Of a DNA stretch of 64,000 nt, positions 32,718 through 41,916 are shown one piece after another. The position numbers were made by a program, and so were the translations under genes. The stretch spans positions 1 through 64,000 of the forward strand of contig DBQU01000075.1 of assembly GCA_002305765.1 (NCBI GenBank), given 5' to 3'. Below the pieces are notes generated by a model that worked only from the letters and a program-made list of their open reading frames with translations, searched no databases and was not told the DNA's origin. This DNA comes from Deltaproteobacteria bacterium UBA1386 (lineage in GTDB: Bacteria; Desulfobacterota; Syntrophorhabdia; Syntrophorhabdales; Syntrophorhabdaceae). The stretch's first letter is position 1; the number at the start of each line of letters is the position of its first letter.

Positions 32718-34775
32718 ATGGGCGCGATGGCTGCCAATCTGAAGAGCAAGAGCGACATCCTCATAGCGGTGAGCGTTGTCTTCGTGGTCATGATAATGAT
32801 CGTGCCCTTGAACAGCTTCTTCATCGATATCTTCCTGTCGCTGAGCATCTCCATCTCCCTCCTCATTCTCTTCATCGCCATGTACATCAAGAAGCCCCTT
32901 GATTTCTCCGTCTTTCCCTCGGTGCTTCTCATAGTCACTCTCTTCCGGCTGTCCCTCAACATCGCCTCGACGCGGCTCATCCTGGTCCATGGCGACGAGG
33001 GTGCGTCGGCCGCGGGGCAGATCATCAAGGGTTTCGGAACCTTCATCGTCGGCGGCAACTATGTTGTCGGCGCCGTTGTCTTTCTCATCCTCATGATCAT
33101 CAACTTTGTCGTCATCACGAAGGGCGCGGGAAGGGTCGCCGAGGTGGCGGCCCGTTTCACCCTGGACGCGATGCCCGGGAAGCAGATGAGCATCGACGCG
33201 GACCTCAACGCCGGGCTCATCGATGACGCGACGGCCCGCAAGCGCAGGGAGCGGGTCGAGATGGAGGCCGACTTCTACGGGGCCATGGACGGTTCCAGCA
33301 AGTTCGTCCGCGGCGACGCCGTCGCCGGCATCATCATAATCTTCGTGAACATCATCGGCGGCCTGGTCATCGGCGTCGTTCAGAAGGGAATGGACATAAA
33401 CAACGCCCTGTCGGTCTACACCCTCCTGACGATAGGCGAGGGTCTCGTCGCTCAGATACCGGCGCTGCTGACGTCCACGGCGGCAGGCATCATCGTGACC
33501 CGGGCGGCGAGTGAATCCAACCTGGGAAGCGATGTCGTGGCCCAGGTCTTCACCCAGCCCAGGGCGCTCGTGCTCGCCTCCTTCGTCATACTCTCCATCG
33601 GCATGGTGCCCGGCATCCCGCTGGTGCCCTTTCTCATCCTCTCCTCCATCACGTACGGGGTCAGCCACGTCATGAAGAAGGAGCCTGATGAGGACTTGCC
33701 TGCCGTACCCGATGCTTCCGACGAGTCGAGGGAGAAAGGCGAGCTTATCCAGCCCCTCGAAATACTGGAGGTGGAGATCGGCTACGGTCTCATACCCATC
33801 GTGGACGCGGAACAGAACGGGGAACTTCTCGACAAGATACGGGCCATCCGCAAGCAGATAGCCGTCGAACTGGGCATCGTGGTCCCGCCCATGAAGCTCA
33901 GGGACAACCTGCAGCTCGGCGCGTCGGAATATGTTGTCCTGCTGAAGGGCATAGAGATGGGCCGCGGCAGCCTCATCTCGGGGAACCTCCTTGCCATGGG
34001 TCCCGAGGGAAAGGAAAGGCCGGCGGACGGCATTCCCACGAAGGAGCCGGTCTTCAACCTCGATGCGTACTGGATCGCCGAAAAGGACCGCGATGCCTAC
34101 ATATCGGAAGGCTTCACCGTTGTCGACCACGCCACGGTCATCGCCACGCACCTGACGGAACTGGTGAGGAACAACGCCCACGAACTCCTGACCAGGCAGG
34201 AGACCCAGAAATTGATCGACAATATCGCCCCGACGCACCAGAAAGTGATCGAGGAGATCTCCCAGAACCAGGTCAACGTGGGCGTCGTCCAGAAGGTCCT
34301 TCAGAACCTTCTGCGTGAACAGGTCTCGATCCGTGACCTCATAACGATCCTCGAGGCGGTGGCCGACGCGTCGTCGTCGACGAAGGACCCTGACAGCATC
34401 ACCGAGTATGTCCGTCAGAAGATGGCGAGAAGCATCCTCAAGCCCTACCTCGTGGACGGCATCCTCAACATCCACATCCTGGAGAAGACCCTCGAGGAGC
34501 GGCTTCTTTCCAGCGTACAGCCCACGGACCAGGGGTCCATCCTCGCACTCGATCTCGGTTTCAGCCAGAAACTGATAGAGAAGATCGGCAACGAGGCGAA
34601 GAAGGCCATGCTTCAGAACTACCAGCCCGTCATTCTCGTCCATCCCCTGCTGAGGGGAAGGCTCAGAAGGTTCCTCGACCGGTACATACAGGGAATAACG
34701 GTCATCTCCCATAACGAGATACCACCTCAGATAAGGATCCAATCAGTGGGGGTCATAAGGATCAATGAAGGTTAA
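32718..34775 (+). CDS. flhA: Flagellar export gate protein FlhA
   Basis: A 685-residue gate protein. The N-terminal half has about eight membrane helices with FPSVLLIVTLFRLSLNIASTRLIL and the conserved FHIPEP-family loop (RFTLDAMPGKQMSIDADLNAGLID). The C-terminal cytoplasmic domain forms the nonameric docking ring (LEVEIGYGLIPIVD). Length is normal. It overlaps flhF by 11 bases. Confidence 0.97.
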   Translation: MGAMAANLKSKSDILIAVSVVFVVMIMIVPLNSFFIDIFLSLSISISLLILFIAMYIKKPLDFSVFPSVLLIVTLFRLSLNIASTRLILVHGDEGASAAGQIIKGFGTFIVGGNYVVGAVVFLILMIINFVVITKGAGRVAEVAARFTLDAMPGKQMSIDADLNAGLIDDATARKRRERVEMEADFYGAMDGSSKFVRGDAVAGIIIIFVNIIGGLVIGVVQKGMDINNALSVYTLLTIGEGLVAQIPALLTSTAAGIIVTRAASESNLGSDVVAQVFTQPRALVLASFVILSIGMVPGIPLVPFLILSSITYGVSHVMKKEPDEDLPAVPDASDESREKGELIQPLEILEVEIGYGLIPIVDAEQNGELLDKIRAIRKQIAVELGIVVPPMKLRDNLQLGASEYVVLLKGIEMGRGSLISGNLLAMGPEGKERPADGIPTKEPVFNLDAYWIAEKDRDAYISEGFTVVDHATVIATHLTELVRNNAHELLTRQETQKLIDNIAPTHQKVIEEISQNQVNVGVVQKVLQNLLREQVSIRDLITILEAVADASSSTKDPDSITEYVRQKMARSILKPYLVDGILNIHILEKTLEERLLSSVQPTDQGSILALDLGFSQKLIEKIGNEAKKAMLQNYQPVILVHPLLRGRLRRFLDRYIQGITVISHNEIPPQIRIQSVGVIRINEG

Positions 34776-35811
34776 GACCTATACGTTCGACGATATCCGC
34801 AAGGGCATGGATGTGATCAAGGAGCAGTTCGGCCCTGACACCATCATCATGGATATCAAGCAGAACGACCACAACGGCAACGGCTGGACGAAGAAGGGAT
34901 GCGAGATATCCATAGCGGTTGAGAACGACCCGGCCGTCACCATGGAGACCGATCTCGGGGAGATCAGGAAGAAGACGGAGGCCATCTGGAGCGACGCGGC
35001 ACGGTATCTCACGGAACGTCTCGTGTCCATCGAGACGGACATGCTTCTCGACAGGCTCAAGGCCTATCCCATGCCGCTCAAGATACTTCACGACAGACTG
35101 GTCAGGGCTGGTCTCGACAGACACATCACAATGGCCCTTCTCTCCGAGGTGTTCGCCGAGATAGGGTCCATAGCGGAGAACAGCACCAAGGCCCTCTTTT
35201 TCACCAAGGCGAAACTGGGCAAACGCATACCCCTGTGTGACGCCATGAGTGCGGAAGAGCCGCTGCTCCTCATCGGGCCGGCCGGATCGGGAAAGACGGA
35301 GACGGCGAAGAAACTGGCCCGGCTCATGCATGGGAAAGATCTCCATCCGTCCATCATCGCCTTCGACCCGGTCAGGAGAGGCACCTACGAGGAACTCCGT
35401 GTCTTCTCCGAGCAGACGGCCATCCCCTTCCAGTTCGCGGCGAGCATCGAGGACCTTCGCCGCAAGGCACGCGAGGGGGGCGGAAAGAAGCTCATAGACG
35501 TCACGGGCCACATGACCTATCAGGGGGAGGTGGTCGACAATTTCCGGGAGATGAAGAAACTTGTCGTTCTCCCGGCGGGAATGAGGGACGAGACGATGGA
35601 CCACTATCTCGGCATCATGGACGGGGCGGCCGTCTCGGGTCTCATATTCACCAAGCTGGACGAGGAAGAGCGCCTCGGCCACCTGTGCAACAGTCTCCTG
35701 AGGCTGTCGCGGCCCATCGCGGCCCTGACAAGAGGAGCCGGCATGGGGGACATCCTCATCCCGGACCAGGAGACATTCGGCAGAATACTCATCGAGGGGA
35801 AGGCATGGTAG
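34765..35811 (+). CDS. flhF: Flagellar placement SRP-type GTPase FlhF
   Basis: A 348-residue protein. The variable N-terminal domain (about 1-110) is followed by helical N and G domains. The P-loop GPAGSGKTETAKKL is intact. The later GTPase motifs differ from the family: FDPVRRGTYEELR replaces the usual D-T-x-R-x-x-A-x-E-Q-L, and DVTGH replaces DTAGR. TKLDEEERLGHL keeps the TKLD guanine contact. FlhF places the flagellum at the pole with FlhG. Weakened motifs suggest altered GTP hydrolysis. It overlaps flhG. Confidence 0.88.
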   Translation: MKVKTYTFDDIRKGMDVIKEQFGPDTIIMDIKQNDHNGNGWTKKGCEISIAVENDPAVTMETDLGEIRKKTEAIWSDAARYLTERLVSIETDMLLDRLKAYPMPLKILHDRLVRAGLDRHITMALLSEVFAEIGSIAENSTKALFFTKAKLGKRIPLCDAMSAEEPLLLIGPAGSGKTETAKKLARLMHGKDLHPSIIAFDPVRRGTYEELRVFSEQTAIPFQFAASIEDLRRKAREGGGKKLIDVTGHMTYQGEVVDNFREMKKLVVLPAGMRDETMDHYLGIMDGAAVSGLIFTKLDEEERLGHLCNSLLRLSRPIAALTRGAGMGDILIPDQETFGRILIEGKAW

Positions 35812-36548
35812 GAAACGGAAGCAGAACGATAGCGATAACGAGCGGCAAGGGCGGAGTGGGCAAATCCTCGATAGCGTCGAACATGGCCTATCTTCTCGGG
35901 AACAGGAAGAGGTCCACCTTTATCCTCGACGCCGACCTTTCCCTGGGGAACATCGACATCATGTTCGGCATGGTCCCGAAGTTCAACGTCCGCGACGTCA
36001 TCGACGGCTCCCGCCAGATGAGCGAGGTCATCCTCGAGGGGCCCTGCGGCATAAGGATCATACCGGCCACGTCGGGGGTAAGCGAGTTCTCTCACCTTGA
36101 TGAGGAGGGCAGGATGATCCTTATGAGCTCGCTCAGCACCCTGCCGAAGCACGATTTTCTCATTGTCGACACCTCCGCGGGGATCTCCTCCAACGTGGTC
36201 TATTTCAACGCGATGAGCCACGACATCTTCGTCGTCGTCACGCCGGACCCGGCGAGCATCACCGACTCCTACGCGATGGTGAAGGTCCTGAGCACGAAGA
36301 CGGGCAGGAAAGACTTCAATATCATCATCAATATGGTGCGGGAAGAGAAGGAAGCCCTCGAGCTGTTCAGGAAGGTGGTCGGCGTCACCGACAGGTTTCT
36401 CGATGTATATCTCAATTATTTCGGCTACATACCTCTCGATCAACATGTGAGCATCTCAACACGAAAGCAGAGGCTGTGGGCGGAGCATTTTCCCGATGCT
36501 GTCGCCACGCGGGCGCTTGCAAAAATCTGTGACAGGTTGGTGTCATGA
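35805..36548 (+). CDS. flhG: Flagellar number regulator FlhG (FleN/YlxH, MinD-like ATPase)
   Basis: A 247-residue ParA/MinD-family ATPase. Deviant Walker A TSGKGGVGKSS is near the N-terminus, then LDADLSLGNIDIMFG and FLIVDTSAGIS for Walker B. It limits flagellar number with FlhF, and in some species antagonises the flagellar master regulator. ATG 35805 has GAGGGGAAGG upstream and overlaps the flhF stop; longer in-frame starts inside flhF are rejected. It overlaps fliA by four bases. Confidence 0.93.
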   Translation: MVGNGSRTIAITSGKGGVGKSSIASNMAYLLGNRKRSTFILDADLSLGNIDIMFGMVPKFNVRDVIDGSRQMSEVILEGPCGIRIIPATSGVSEFSHLDEEGRMILMSSLSTLPKHDFLIVDTSAGISSNVVYFNAMSHDIFVVVTPDPASITDSYAMVKVLSTKTGRKDFNIIINMVREEKEALELFRKVVGVTDRFLDVYLNYFGYIPLDQHVSISTRKQRLWAEHFPDAVATRALAKICDRLVS

Positions 36549-37288
36549 TGACTTGGAAAAAAGGATACGCAAAGACATTCAGAGACGAACGTGAAAGGAC
36601 CATCGACGAATTCATCCCCATCATCAAGCACCTGGCTTACAAAGTGTCCCGGCGATACGAGGATGACGAGATCATAGAAGACCTCATCTCCGCGGGGATA
36701 GTGGGGCTCCTGGAGGCGATGGACAAGTTCGACGCCACGAAGGGCGCCAAGCTCAACACATTCGCCTATCTCAGGATACGGGGCGCCATGATCGACGAGC
36801 TGCGTTCCCGTGACTGGTTCCCGAGAAGCGCCCGGTCGAAATCCAAGAAGATAAACGAGGTCGTCAGGAAACTGGAGAACAAGCTCGGAAGGCTGCCGAA
36901 GGAAGAAGAGGTGGCCGAGGCGCTGGGAATGGACCTCGACGACTATTTCAAGATGCTCAAGAACTACGGGAACCTTTCCGTTCTCAGCATAGAAGACCTC
37001 CACGAACTCCTGGGCGAGGACCGCGACAGGATAATGCGCTACGTAACGGAAGAGAGCGACGACCCCGAGAAGTGCGCGGAGGTCCTGGAACTGGAGCGCA
37101 TAATGGCCGGCGAGTTCGACAAGCTGCCGGAGAGGCAGAGGTATGTCCTGAGCCTCTACTACCACGAGGACCTGAACATGAAGGAGATAGCCCGCGTCCT
37201 TAGCATCACCGAAGCCCGTGTCTGCCAGATCCATTCGCAGGCGATCCTGAACCTGAGGGTATCCATGAAGAAATATCTGCGCAATTAA
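36545..37288 (+). CDS. fliA: RNA polymerase sigma factor FliA (sigma-28)
   Basis: A 247-residue sigma factor. Region 2 has FDATKGAKLNTFAYLRIRGAMIDELRSRDW, the hallmark of FliA. Region 3 has KLGRLPKEEEVAEALGM. Region 4 has LPERQRYVLSLYYHEDLNMKEIARVLSITEARVCQIHSQAILNLR. It reads late flagellar, stator and chemotaxis promoters. Its own stop codon TAA (37286-37288) is the first three bases of a sigma-28 type -35 box for the next operon. No flgM anti-sigma gene is in the window. Confidence 0.97.
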   Translation: MMTWKKGYAKTFRDERERTIDEFIPIIKHLAYKVSRRYEDDEIIEDLISAGIVGLLEAMDKFDATKGAKLNTFAYLRIRGAMIDELRSRDWFPRSARSKSKKINEVVRKLENKLGRLPKEEEVAEALGMDLDDYFKMLKNYGNLSVLSIEDLHELLGEDRDRIMRYVTEESDDPEKCAEVLELERIMAGEFDKLPERQRYVLSLYYHEDLNMKEIARVLSITEARVCQIHSQAILNLRVSMKKYLRN

Positions 37289-37312
37289 AGGTTTCAAGCG
37301 GGCTTCCGATAA
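37286..37312 (+). promoter_or_regulatory. Sigma-28 (FliA) type promoter of the chemotaxis operon
   Basis: TAAAGGTT (37286-37293), 11 bases, TCCGATAA (37305-37312). This matches 7 of 8 positions in each box of TAAAGTTT-N11-GCCGATAA. The first three bases are the fliA stop codon. The predicted start near 37319 is about seven bases before the HDOD gene ATG. Confidence 0.85.
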
Positions 37313-37326
37313 TATGTCTGACAGTT

Positions 37327-38226
37327 ATGGAACGCGAAGAGATCCTGAAAAGACTCAGAAAGATAGACGTGTTGCCCACATTTCCGGCGGTCATGGCGGA
37401 GGTCATAAGCGTCATAGAGGACCCGATGAGCTCCGCCACGGACCTTGCAAGGACGATGGACCCCTCCATGGCGGGCGAAGTCCTGCGTTGTGCCAATACC
37501 GCTTATTTCGGGACTCGCAACTTCCGCAAGATCACGTCCATTGAGCACGCCATAGCCATAGTCGGGTTGGAGCAGCTTTCGCAGATGATCCTCCACATGC
37601 CCTTTCTGTCCATGATGGGCGGCGAGGGAGGGCTCGACAGGGAGAGGTTCGTACGCCATTCCATGATATGCGGCATAGTCTCGAAGGTCATAAGCCGCAC
37701 CCTCCATGCGGGAGAGGAGCACGCCGTCTACATAGGCGGTCTCATGCACGACATCGGGGCGATCATCATATACCGCTATTTCAACGAGGAATGGAAGGTG
37801 ATGAGCGCTCTCGTGAGGAACGAGGGCAGGACATGGACGCAGGCGGAGGAGGACGTTCTTTCCTGCGACCACGGGATGATAGGGGCATGCCTTCTGACCA
37901 TGTGGAACATTCCCCAGGCGGTGACCGACGGGGTCATGCATCACCACGCTCCCCATAGGGCCGCCGAGAATGTGTGGAACGCGAAACTCATCGGTGTGGG
38001 AAATAGGTTTGCAAAAAACGTCGATCTGAGCGATAATTTCGCCAGTCTCGATGAATTTATTAATAATAACAAAGACTTCATTCCGCTCGTCGAGGAGACG
38101 GGACTTGACGTGACGCTTTCACAGGAGCTGGACCTCTTCGAGGGGGTATACACCCTCATGAAGAACGCGAGGGGTCTTCTATCCTGCGCAGGAGACGTAG
38201 AGGATGATCAAGGTACTGGTAGTTGA
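37327..38226 (+). CDS. HDOD domain signalling protein
   Basis: A 299-residue protein. The HDOD domain fills about residues 10-210: LPTFPAVMAEVISVIEDP, AHAIAIVGLEQLSQMIL (EHAIAIVG), VYIGGLMHDIGAIIIYR and the helix with HHHAPHRA. The HD-like pair is in LMHDIG, but HDOD domains usually lack metal-dependent catalysis and act in signalling or protein binding. It is first in the sigma-28 driven chemotaxis operon, so a role in motility or taxis is likely. It overlaps cheB by 23 bases. Confidence 0.88.
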   Translation: MEREEILKRLRKIDVLPTFPAVMAEVISVIEDPMSSATDLARTMDPSMAGEVLRCANTAYFGTRNFRKITSIEHAIAIVGLEQLSQMILHMPFLSMMGGEGGLDRERFVRHSMICGIVSKVISRTLHAGEEHAVYIGGLMHDIGAIIIYRYFNEEWKVMSALVRNEGRTWTQAEEDVLSCDHGMIGACLLTMWNIPQAVTDGVMHHHAPHRAAENVWNAKLIGVGNRFAKNVDLSDNFASLDEFINNNKDFIPLVEETGLDVTLSQELDLFEGVYTLMKNARGLLSCAGDVEDDQGTGS

Positions 38227-39235
38227 CGATTCACTGGTGATGCGCAAGACGATATCGAGAATGTTGTCGAAAGACAAGGCCATCGAGGTCGTGGGCACCG
38301 CCGTTGACGGCAGGGACGCCCTTGAGAAGGTGGAGTCCCTGAAACCCGACGTTATAACCATGGACGTGGAGATGCCCGTCATGAACGGCATCGAGGCCCT
38401 GAAGAAGATCATGGAGAAGGACCCGGTGCCGGTGATCATCATGAGTGCCCTGACCAGGGAAGGGGCCGAGATCACCATGGAAGCCCTGCATCTCGGTGCC
38501 TGTGATTTCGTGACCAAGGACTTCACGAATCTGGGCAACTCCTTCTCGTCGAAGGAGGCGGAAGTGATCGCGAAGGTGAAGAACGTGGCAAAGAACAAGG
38601 TCAGGTTCCTCCTTCGCAAGCTGGATATCAAGCCCAGACCCGCCGCCGTGATCAGCCCGGACCAGAAGGTCCGTCACGAGGTCCTTGCCATAGGCGCCTC
38701 CACGGGCGGGCCGCCGGCCCTGCAGCACATCCTGACGAGGCTCCCCCGCGCCTTCCCGGTACCCATCGTCATCGCCCAGCACATGCCCAAGATCTTCACC
38801 CAGTCCTTTTCCCAGAGACTCGACGCCGTGTCGCAGCTGCAGGTGAAGGAAGCCGAGGACGGGGAGACCCTGCGGGCGGGCATCGCCTACATCGCCCCCG
38901 GGAACACACACATGGCAGTCAGGAGAAAGGGCAGGAGCGTCTTTGTCCAGTTCATCGAGGGGACACAGTACATCTACCGGCCTTCCGTCGACCTTCTCAT
39001 GAGCACCACGGCGGAGACCTTCGAGAGACAGTCTTTCGGTGTCATCCTGACCGGTATGGGCAATGACGGGGTTCAGGGCATGAAGGAGATGAAGGCCAAA
39101 GGCGGATACATTGTGGCCCAGGACGAAGAGACATGCGTCGTCTTCGGCATGCCCAGGGCGGTGATCTCGGCCAACCTGGCCGACGCCGTGCTTCCCATCG
39201 ACAAAATATCGGAAGAGATCATGAGGGTGTTATGA
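38204..39235 (+). CDS. cheB: Chemotaxis response regulator protein-glutamate methylesterase CheB
   Basis: A 343-residue adaptation enzyme that demethylates or deamidates chemoreceptors. The receiver domain (1-120) has VLVVDDS and TMDVEMPVMNG. The C-terminal esterase domain has catalytic Ser in AIGASTGGPPAL, His in IAQHMPKIFTQSFSQRLD and Asp in LTGMGNDGVQGM. Complete. The stop overlaps the HEAT-repeat gene start (ATGA). Confidence 0.96.
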   Translation: MIKVLVVDDSLVMRKTISRMLSKDKAIEVVGTAVDGRDALEKVESLKPDVITMDVEMPVMNGIEALKKIMEKDPVPVIIMSALTREGAEITMEALHLGACDFVTKDFTNLGNSFSSKEAEVIAKVKNVAKNKVRFLLRKLDIKPRPAAVISPDQKVRHEVLAIGASTGGPPALQHILTRLPRAFPVPIVIAQHMPKIFTQSFSQRLDAVSQLQVKEAEDGETLRAGIAYIAPGNTHMAVRRKGRSVFVQFIEGTQYIYRPSVDLLMSTTAETFERQSFGVILTGMGNDGVQGMKEMKAKGGYIVAQDEETCVVFGMPRAVISANLADAVLPIDKISEEIMRVL

Positions 39236-41079
39236 GAACTCAGGAAAGAGAGGATGTTCGGATGCAGGGGCTTGGCGGTGAAGAACTGGAACACTTCATC
39301 ACTCTTCTCAGGGACGGCGACAATTTCGAGAAGGGAAAGGCGATAGAGGCGCTCGTCGAGTCCCCGGGAAAGGAAGTTGTGGAGCGCATAGTCCCCCTTC
39401 TTCAGGAGAAGAACACGCCTGTCAGAATGGCCGTTCTCGATGTCCTGAAGCGGATAGGGAGCGTTCATCTCGACGGCGTCATCGGGATGCTCGAAGACGA
39501 GAACGAGGACATACGGGTCTATGCCTGCGAGGTCCTCTCCTTCCTCAGGGACCCGCGCTCCATACCATTCATCGTGAAGAAGTCCCGCGATGACGTGGAC
39601 AACGTGAGGAACGCGGCCTGCATGGCGCTCGGCGAGTTCGATGACGACCGGGCCGTCATGGCCCTCCTTGACGCCCTGAAGGACGAGGAATGGATAGCCT
39701 TTTCCGCCATCCTGAGCCTGGGAAGGGCGAAGAGCCCGAAGGCCGTCCCCCGGCTCCTCCAGTTCTTCAGGGAAAGCGGCGAGGAACTCTCGGACGCGGC
39801 CTGTGAAGTCCTCGTGGAATACGGTGATGATGCCGTCCTCGACGAGCTGTTCGATGTGCTCAAGGGATGGGACAGGGAGAAAAGGAGCGCCTACCTCAAG
39901 ATCATCCTCGAGAAGGGTGATGAGGGGACCTTTGGGAGGCTCAAGGAGAAGATTGGGGACGAGCTCTACGAGCATCTTCTCGGAAGCGCCGCCGAGAACC
40001 GGCACCGTCCCGTCGAGATCGTGCGCATGCTGACCCATTTCAGGATGCCTGAAACATGCGGCGCCATTCTCGATATCCTCAAGGAGATGGACCCCGACGA
40101 CGAGAACTATGAAATGGTGCTCACGCTTTTTGCTTCCCTGAGCGAGGTGTGGGCGGCGGATGCCGGCGGATACATGGAGCGTGACGAGGCGAACCTTCTG
40201 CCCCTTGTCAGGGCGTGCAAGATGACGGGTGTGAAGGTCGGGGAGGCTGCCCTCCTGAGGCACTTCCTGACAGCACCCGTGGAAGTGAAGCGCGAGATCG
40301 TGATGAGCGTTCCGGCGGTCGTAGATGGAAGCGGATGCTCCATCATCAAGGAGGCCCTCAAAGACACCGACGGCCATATCAAGGGTTTTGCCGTCGACGC
40401 GGTGGGTACTCTCAAGCTCACGAATCTCAAGGAAGACATCGTCCGGATCCTCAGGGAGGATTTTCACGATGTGAGGGTCAAGGCGTTGAAGACCCTCATC
40501 AGGCTCGATCCCACCCTGGCCGTGGAGATGATCGCCGCCTTCGTGGACAGGGGATCGACGGATGACAAGAAGGTGTATCTCGCCGCGACAGGCCTCATCG
40601 ACGGACAGAAGAACCTGCCCTTCATCACCCGGCTCCTTGGCGATGAGGACGAGGGTGTACGGAGAAGCACCATCGCCGTTCTCGGGAACTTCGTCGACGA
40701 CGAGAACTACATGGGTCTCCTTCACGATGAACTGATGGGTGACGAGATACCCCATGAGGTGCTCAAGGTGGTCAAGGACAGGAGACTCACCCGTTTCAAG
40801 GACAGGCTTGTCGGGATCTTCGCGGACGAGGGCAAGGGCATGTGGACACGATACTACGCGCTCTCTGCTCTCGGTACCTTCGAGGACCCGGCCCTCTTCG
40901 ACATCTTCGTGAGGGGTCTCGGGGATGACAACGGGCTCATCACGATAGGGTGCATCCGGGCGCTTGCCGACCTCAACGATGAGCGCGCCGTGGACCACAT
41001 ACGGCCATACCTCGTGAGCGGCAACGACGATATCAGGTCCGCCGCGGAGATGGTTGTCAACAGAACGCAGAATGCATAG
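39232..41079 (+). CDS. HEAT-repeat scaffold protein in the chemotaxis operon
   Basis: A 615-residue protein almost wholly made of HEAT/PBS-lyase-like helical repeats. Examples are VRMAVLDVLKRIGSVHLDGVIGMLEDENEDIRVYACEVLSFLRDPRSIPFI, VRNAACMALGEFDDDRAVMALLDAL and VRRSTIAVLGNFVDDENYMGLL. No signal peptide, membrane segment or enzyme motif is seen. ATG 39232 overlaps the cheB stop as ATGA and is preferred to an earlier in-frame ATG inside cheB. HEAT proteins occur in some deltaproteobacterial che clusters. It probably binds a partner such as CheB, CheR or the receptor array; the partner is not known. Confidence 0.9.
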   Translation: MRTQEREDVRMQGLGGEELEHFITLLRDGDNFEKGKAIEALVESPGKEVVERIVPLLQEKNTPVRMAVLDVLKRIGSVHLDGVIGMLEDENEDIRVYACEVLSFLRDPRSIPFIVKKSRDDVDNVRNAACMALGEFDDDRAVMALLDALKDEEWIAFSAILSLGRAKSPKAVPRLLQFFRESGEELSDAACEVLVEYGDDAVLDELFDVLKGWDREKRSAYLKIILEKGDEGTFGRLKEKIGDELYEHLLGSAAENRHRPVEIVRMLTHFRMPETCGAILDILKEMDPDDENYEMVLTLFASLSEVWAADAGGYMERDEANLLPLVRACKMTGVKVGEAALLRHFLTAPVEVKREIVMSVPAVVDGSGCSIIKEALKDTDGHIKGFAVDAVGTLKLTNLKEDIVRILREDFHDVRVKALKTLIRLDPTLAVEMIAAFVDRGSTDDKKVYLAATGLIDGQKNLPFITRLLGDEDEGVRRSTIAVLGNFVDDENYMGLLHDELMGDEIPHEVLKVVKDRRLTRFKDRLVGIFADEGKGMWTRYYALSALGTFEDPALFDIFVRGLGDDNGLITIGCIRALADLNDERAVDHIRPYLVSGNDDIRSAAEMVVNRTQNA

Positions 41080-41088
41080 GAACCGGCC

Positions 41089-41913
41089 ATGACGAAAGAA
41101 GAATTTACCGTCCTGCGAGATTTCATCTATGAGAAAACGGGTATTTACTTCACCGAAACGAAGACCTATCTCCTCGAGAGCAGGTTGACGAACCGGTTGA
41201 ACGAGCTGGGTCTCGGTTCCTTCGAGGACTACTACTATCATCTGAAGTACGGTGCCGACAAGGCGAGGAACGAGCTCGCCAGACTTTACGACGTTGTCAC
41301 CACGAACGAAACGAGTTTCTTCCGCAATCCTCCGCAGCTCGACGCCTTCAAGATCATCATGCAGAAATCCTACATGAACGGCGCGGGCCCGAGCTTTCCC
41401 ATCCGCATATGGAGCGCGGCCTGTTCCACGGGCGAGGAGGCTTACACGCTGGCCATCATGCTCATGGAGATGGCGGAGATCCACCGGGTCAGCATTCCCT
41501 TCAGCATCATCGCCACGGATATTTCGAGCAAGGTCCTCGAGTCCGCGCGGAAGGCCGTCTTCAGCCAGTACAGCGTCCGCAACACCGATGAGGCCATCAA
41601 GAGAAAGTATTTTACAGAAGAGAACAATATGTATAAGCTGAAAGAAAGCGTAAAGAAGAACGTTAAGATCGACTTCATGAACCTCATGGATGACGATGCT
41701 TACAGACTGTACCGGCAGATGGATTTCATCTTCTGCAGGAATGTCCTCATCTATTTTGACGAAAAGATGAAGAAGAAGGTTGTCGACCACATGTACGAAT
41801 GCCTGAAGCCTAAGGGATTCCTTACCATCGGTCACGCGGAATCGCTCCATAACATATCCCGGGCCTTCAAGCCGCTGGTATTCCCGGGCACCATCGCATA
41901 TCAGAAAGGATGA
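41089..41913 (+). CDS. cheR: Chemotaxis protein methyltransferase CheR
   Basis: A 274-residue S-adenosylmethionine-dependent enzyme that methylates receptor glutamates. The N-terminal helical domain has FLNRNPPQLDAF-type NETSFFRNPPQLDAFK. The SAM-binding domain has RIWSAACSTGEEAYTLAIML, ATDISSKVLESA and FIFCRNVLIYFD. It ends LTIGHAESL. It lies between the HEAT gene and cheY and is complete. Confidence 0.96.
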   Translation: MTKEEFTVLRDFIYEKTGIYFTETKTYLLESRLTNRLNELGLGSFEDYYYHLKYGADKARNELARLYDVVTTNETSFFRNPPQLDAFKIIMQKSYMNGAGPSFPIRIWSAACSTGEEAYTLAIMLMEMAEIHRVSIPFSIIATDISSKVLESARKAVFSQYSVRNTDEAIKRKYFTEENNMYKLKESVKKNVKIDFMNLMDDDAYRLYRQMDFIFCRNVLIYFDEKMKKKVVDHMYECLKPKGFLTIGHAESLHNISRAFKPLVFPGTIAYQKG

Positions 41914-41916
41914 TAT

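Noticed and set aside
31755..34742. Very long minus-strand open frame (about 995 codons) opposite flhB/flhA
   Set aside because: It is the antisense shadow of GC-rich codon usage. The plus strand encodes complete, motif-bearing FlhB and FlhA, while the minus frame has a low-complexity His/Asp/Arg-rich product with no family features.
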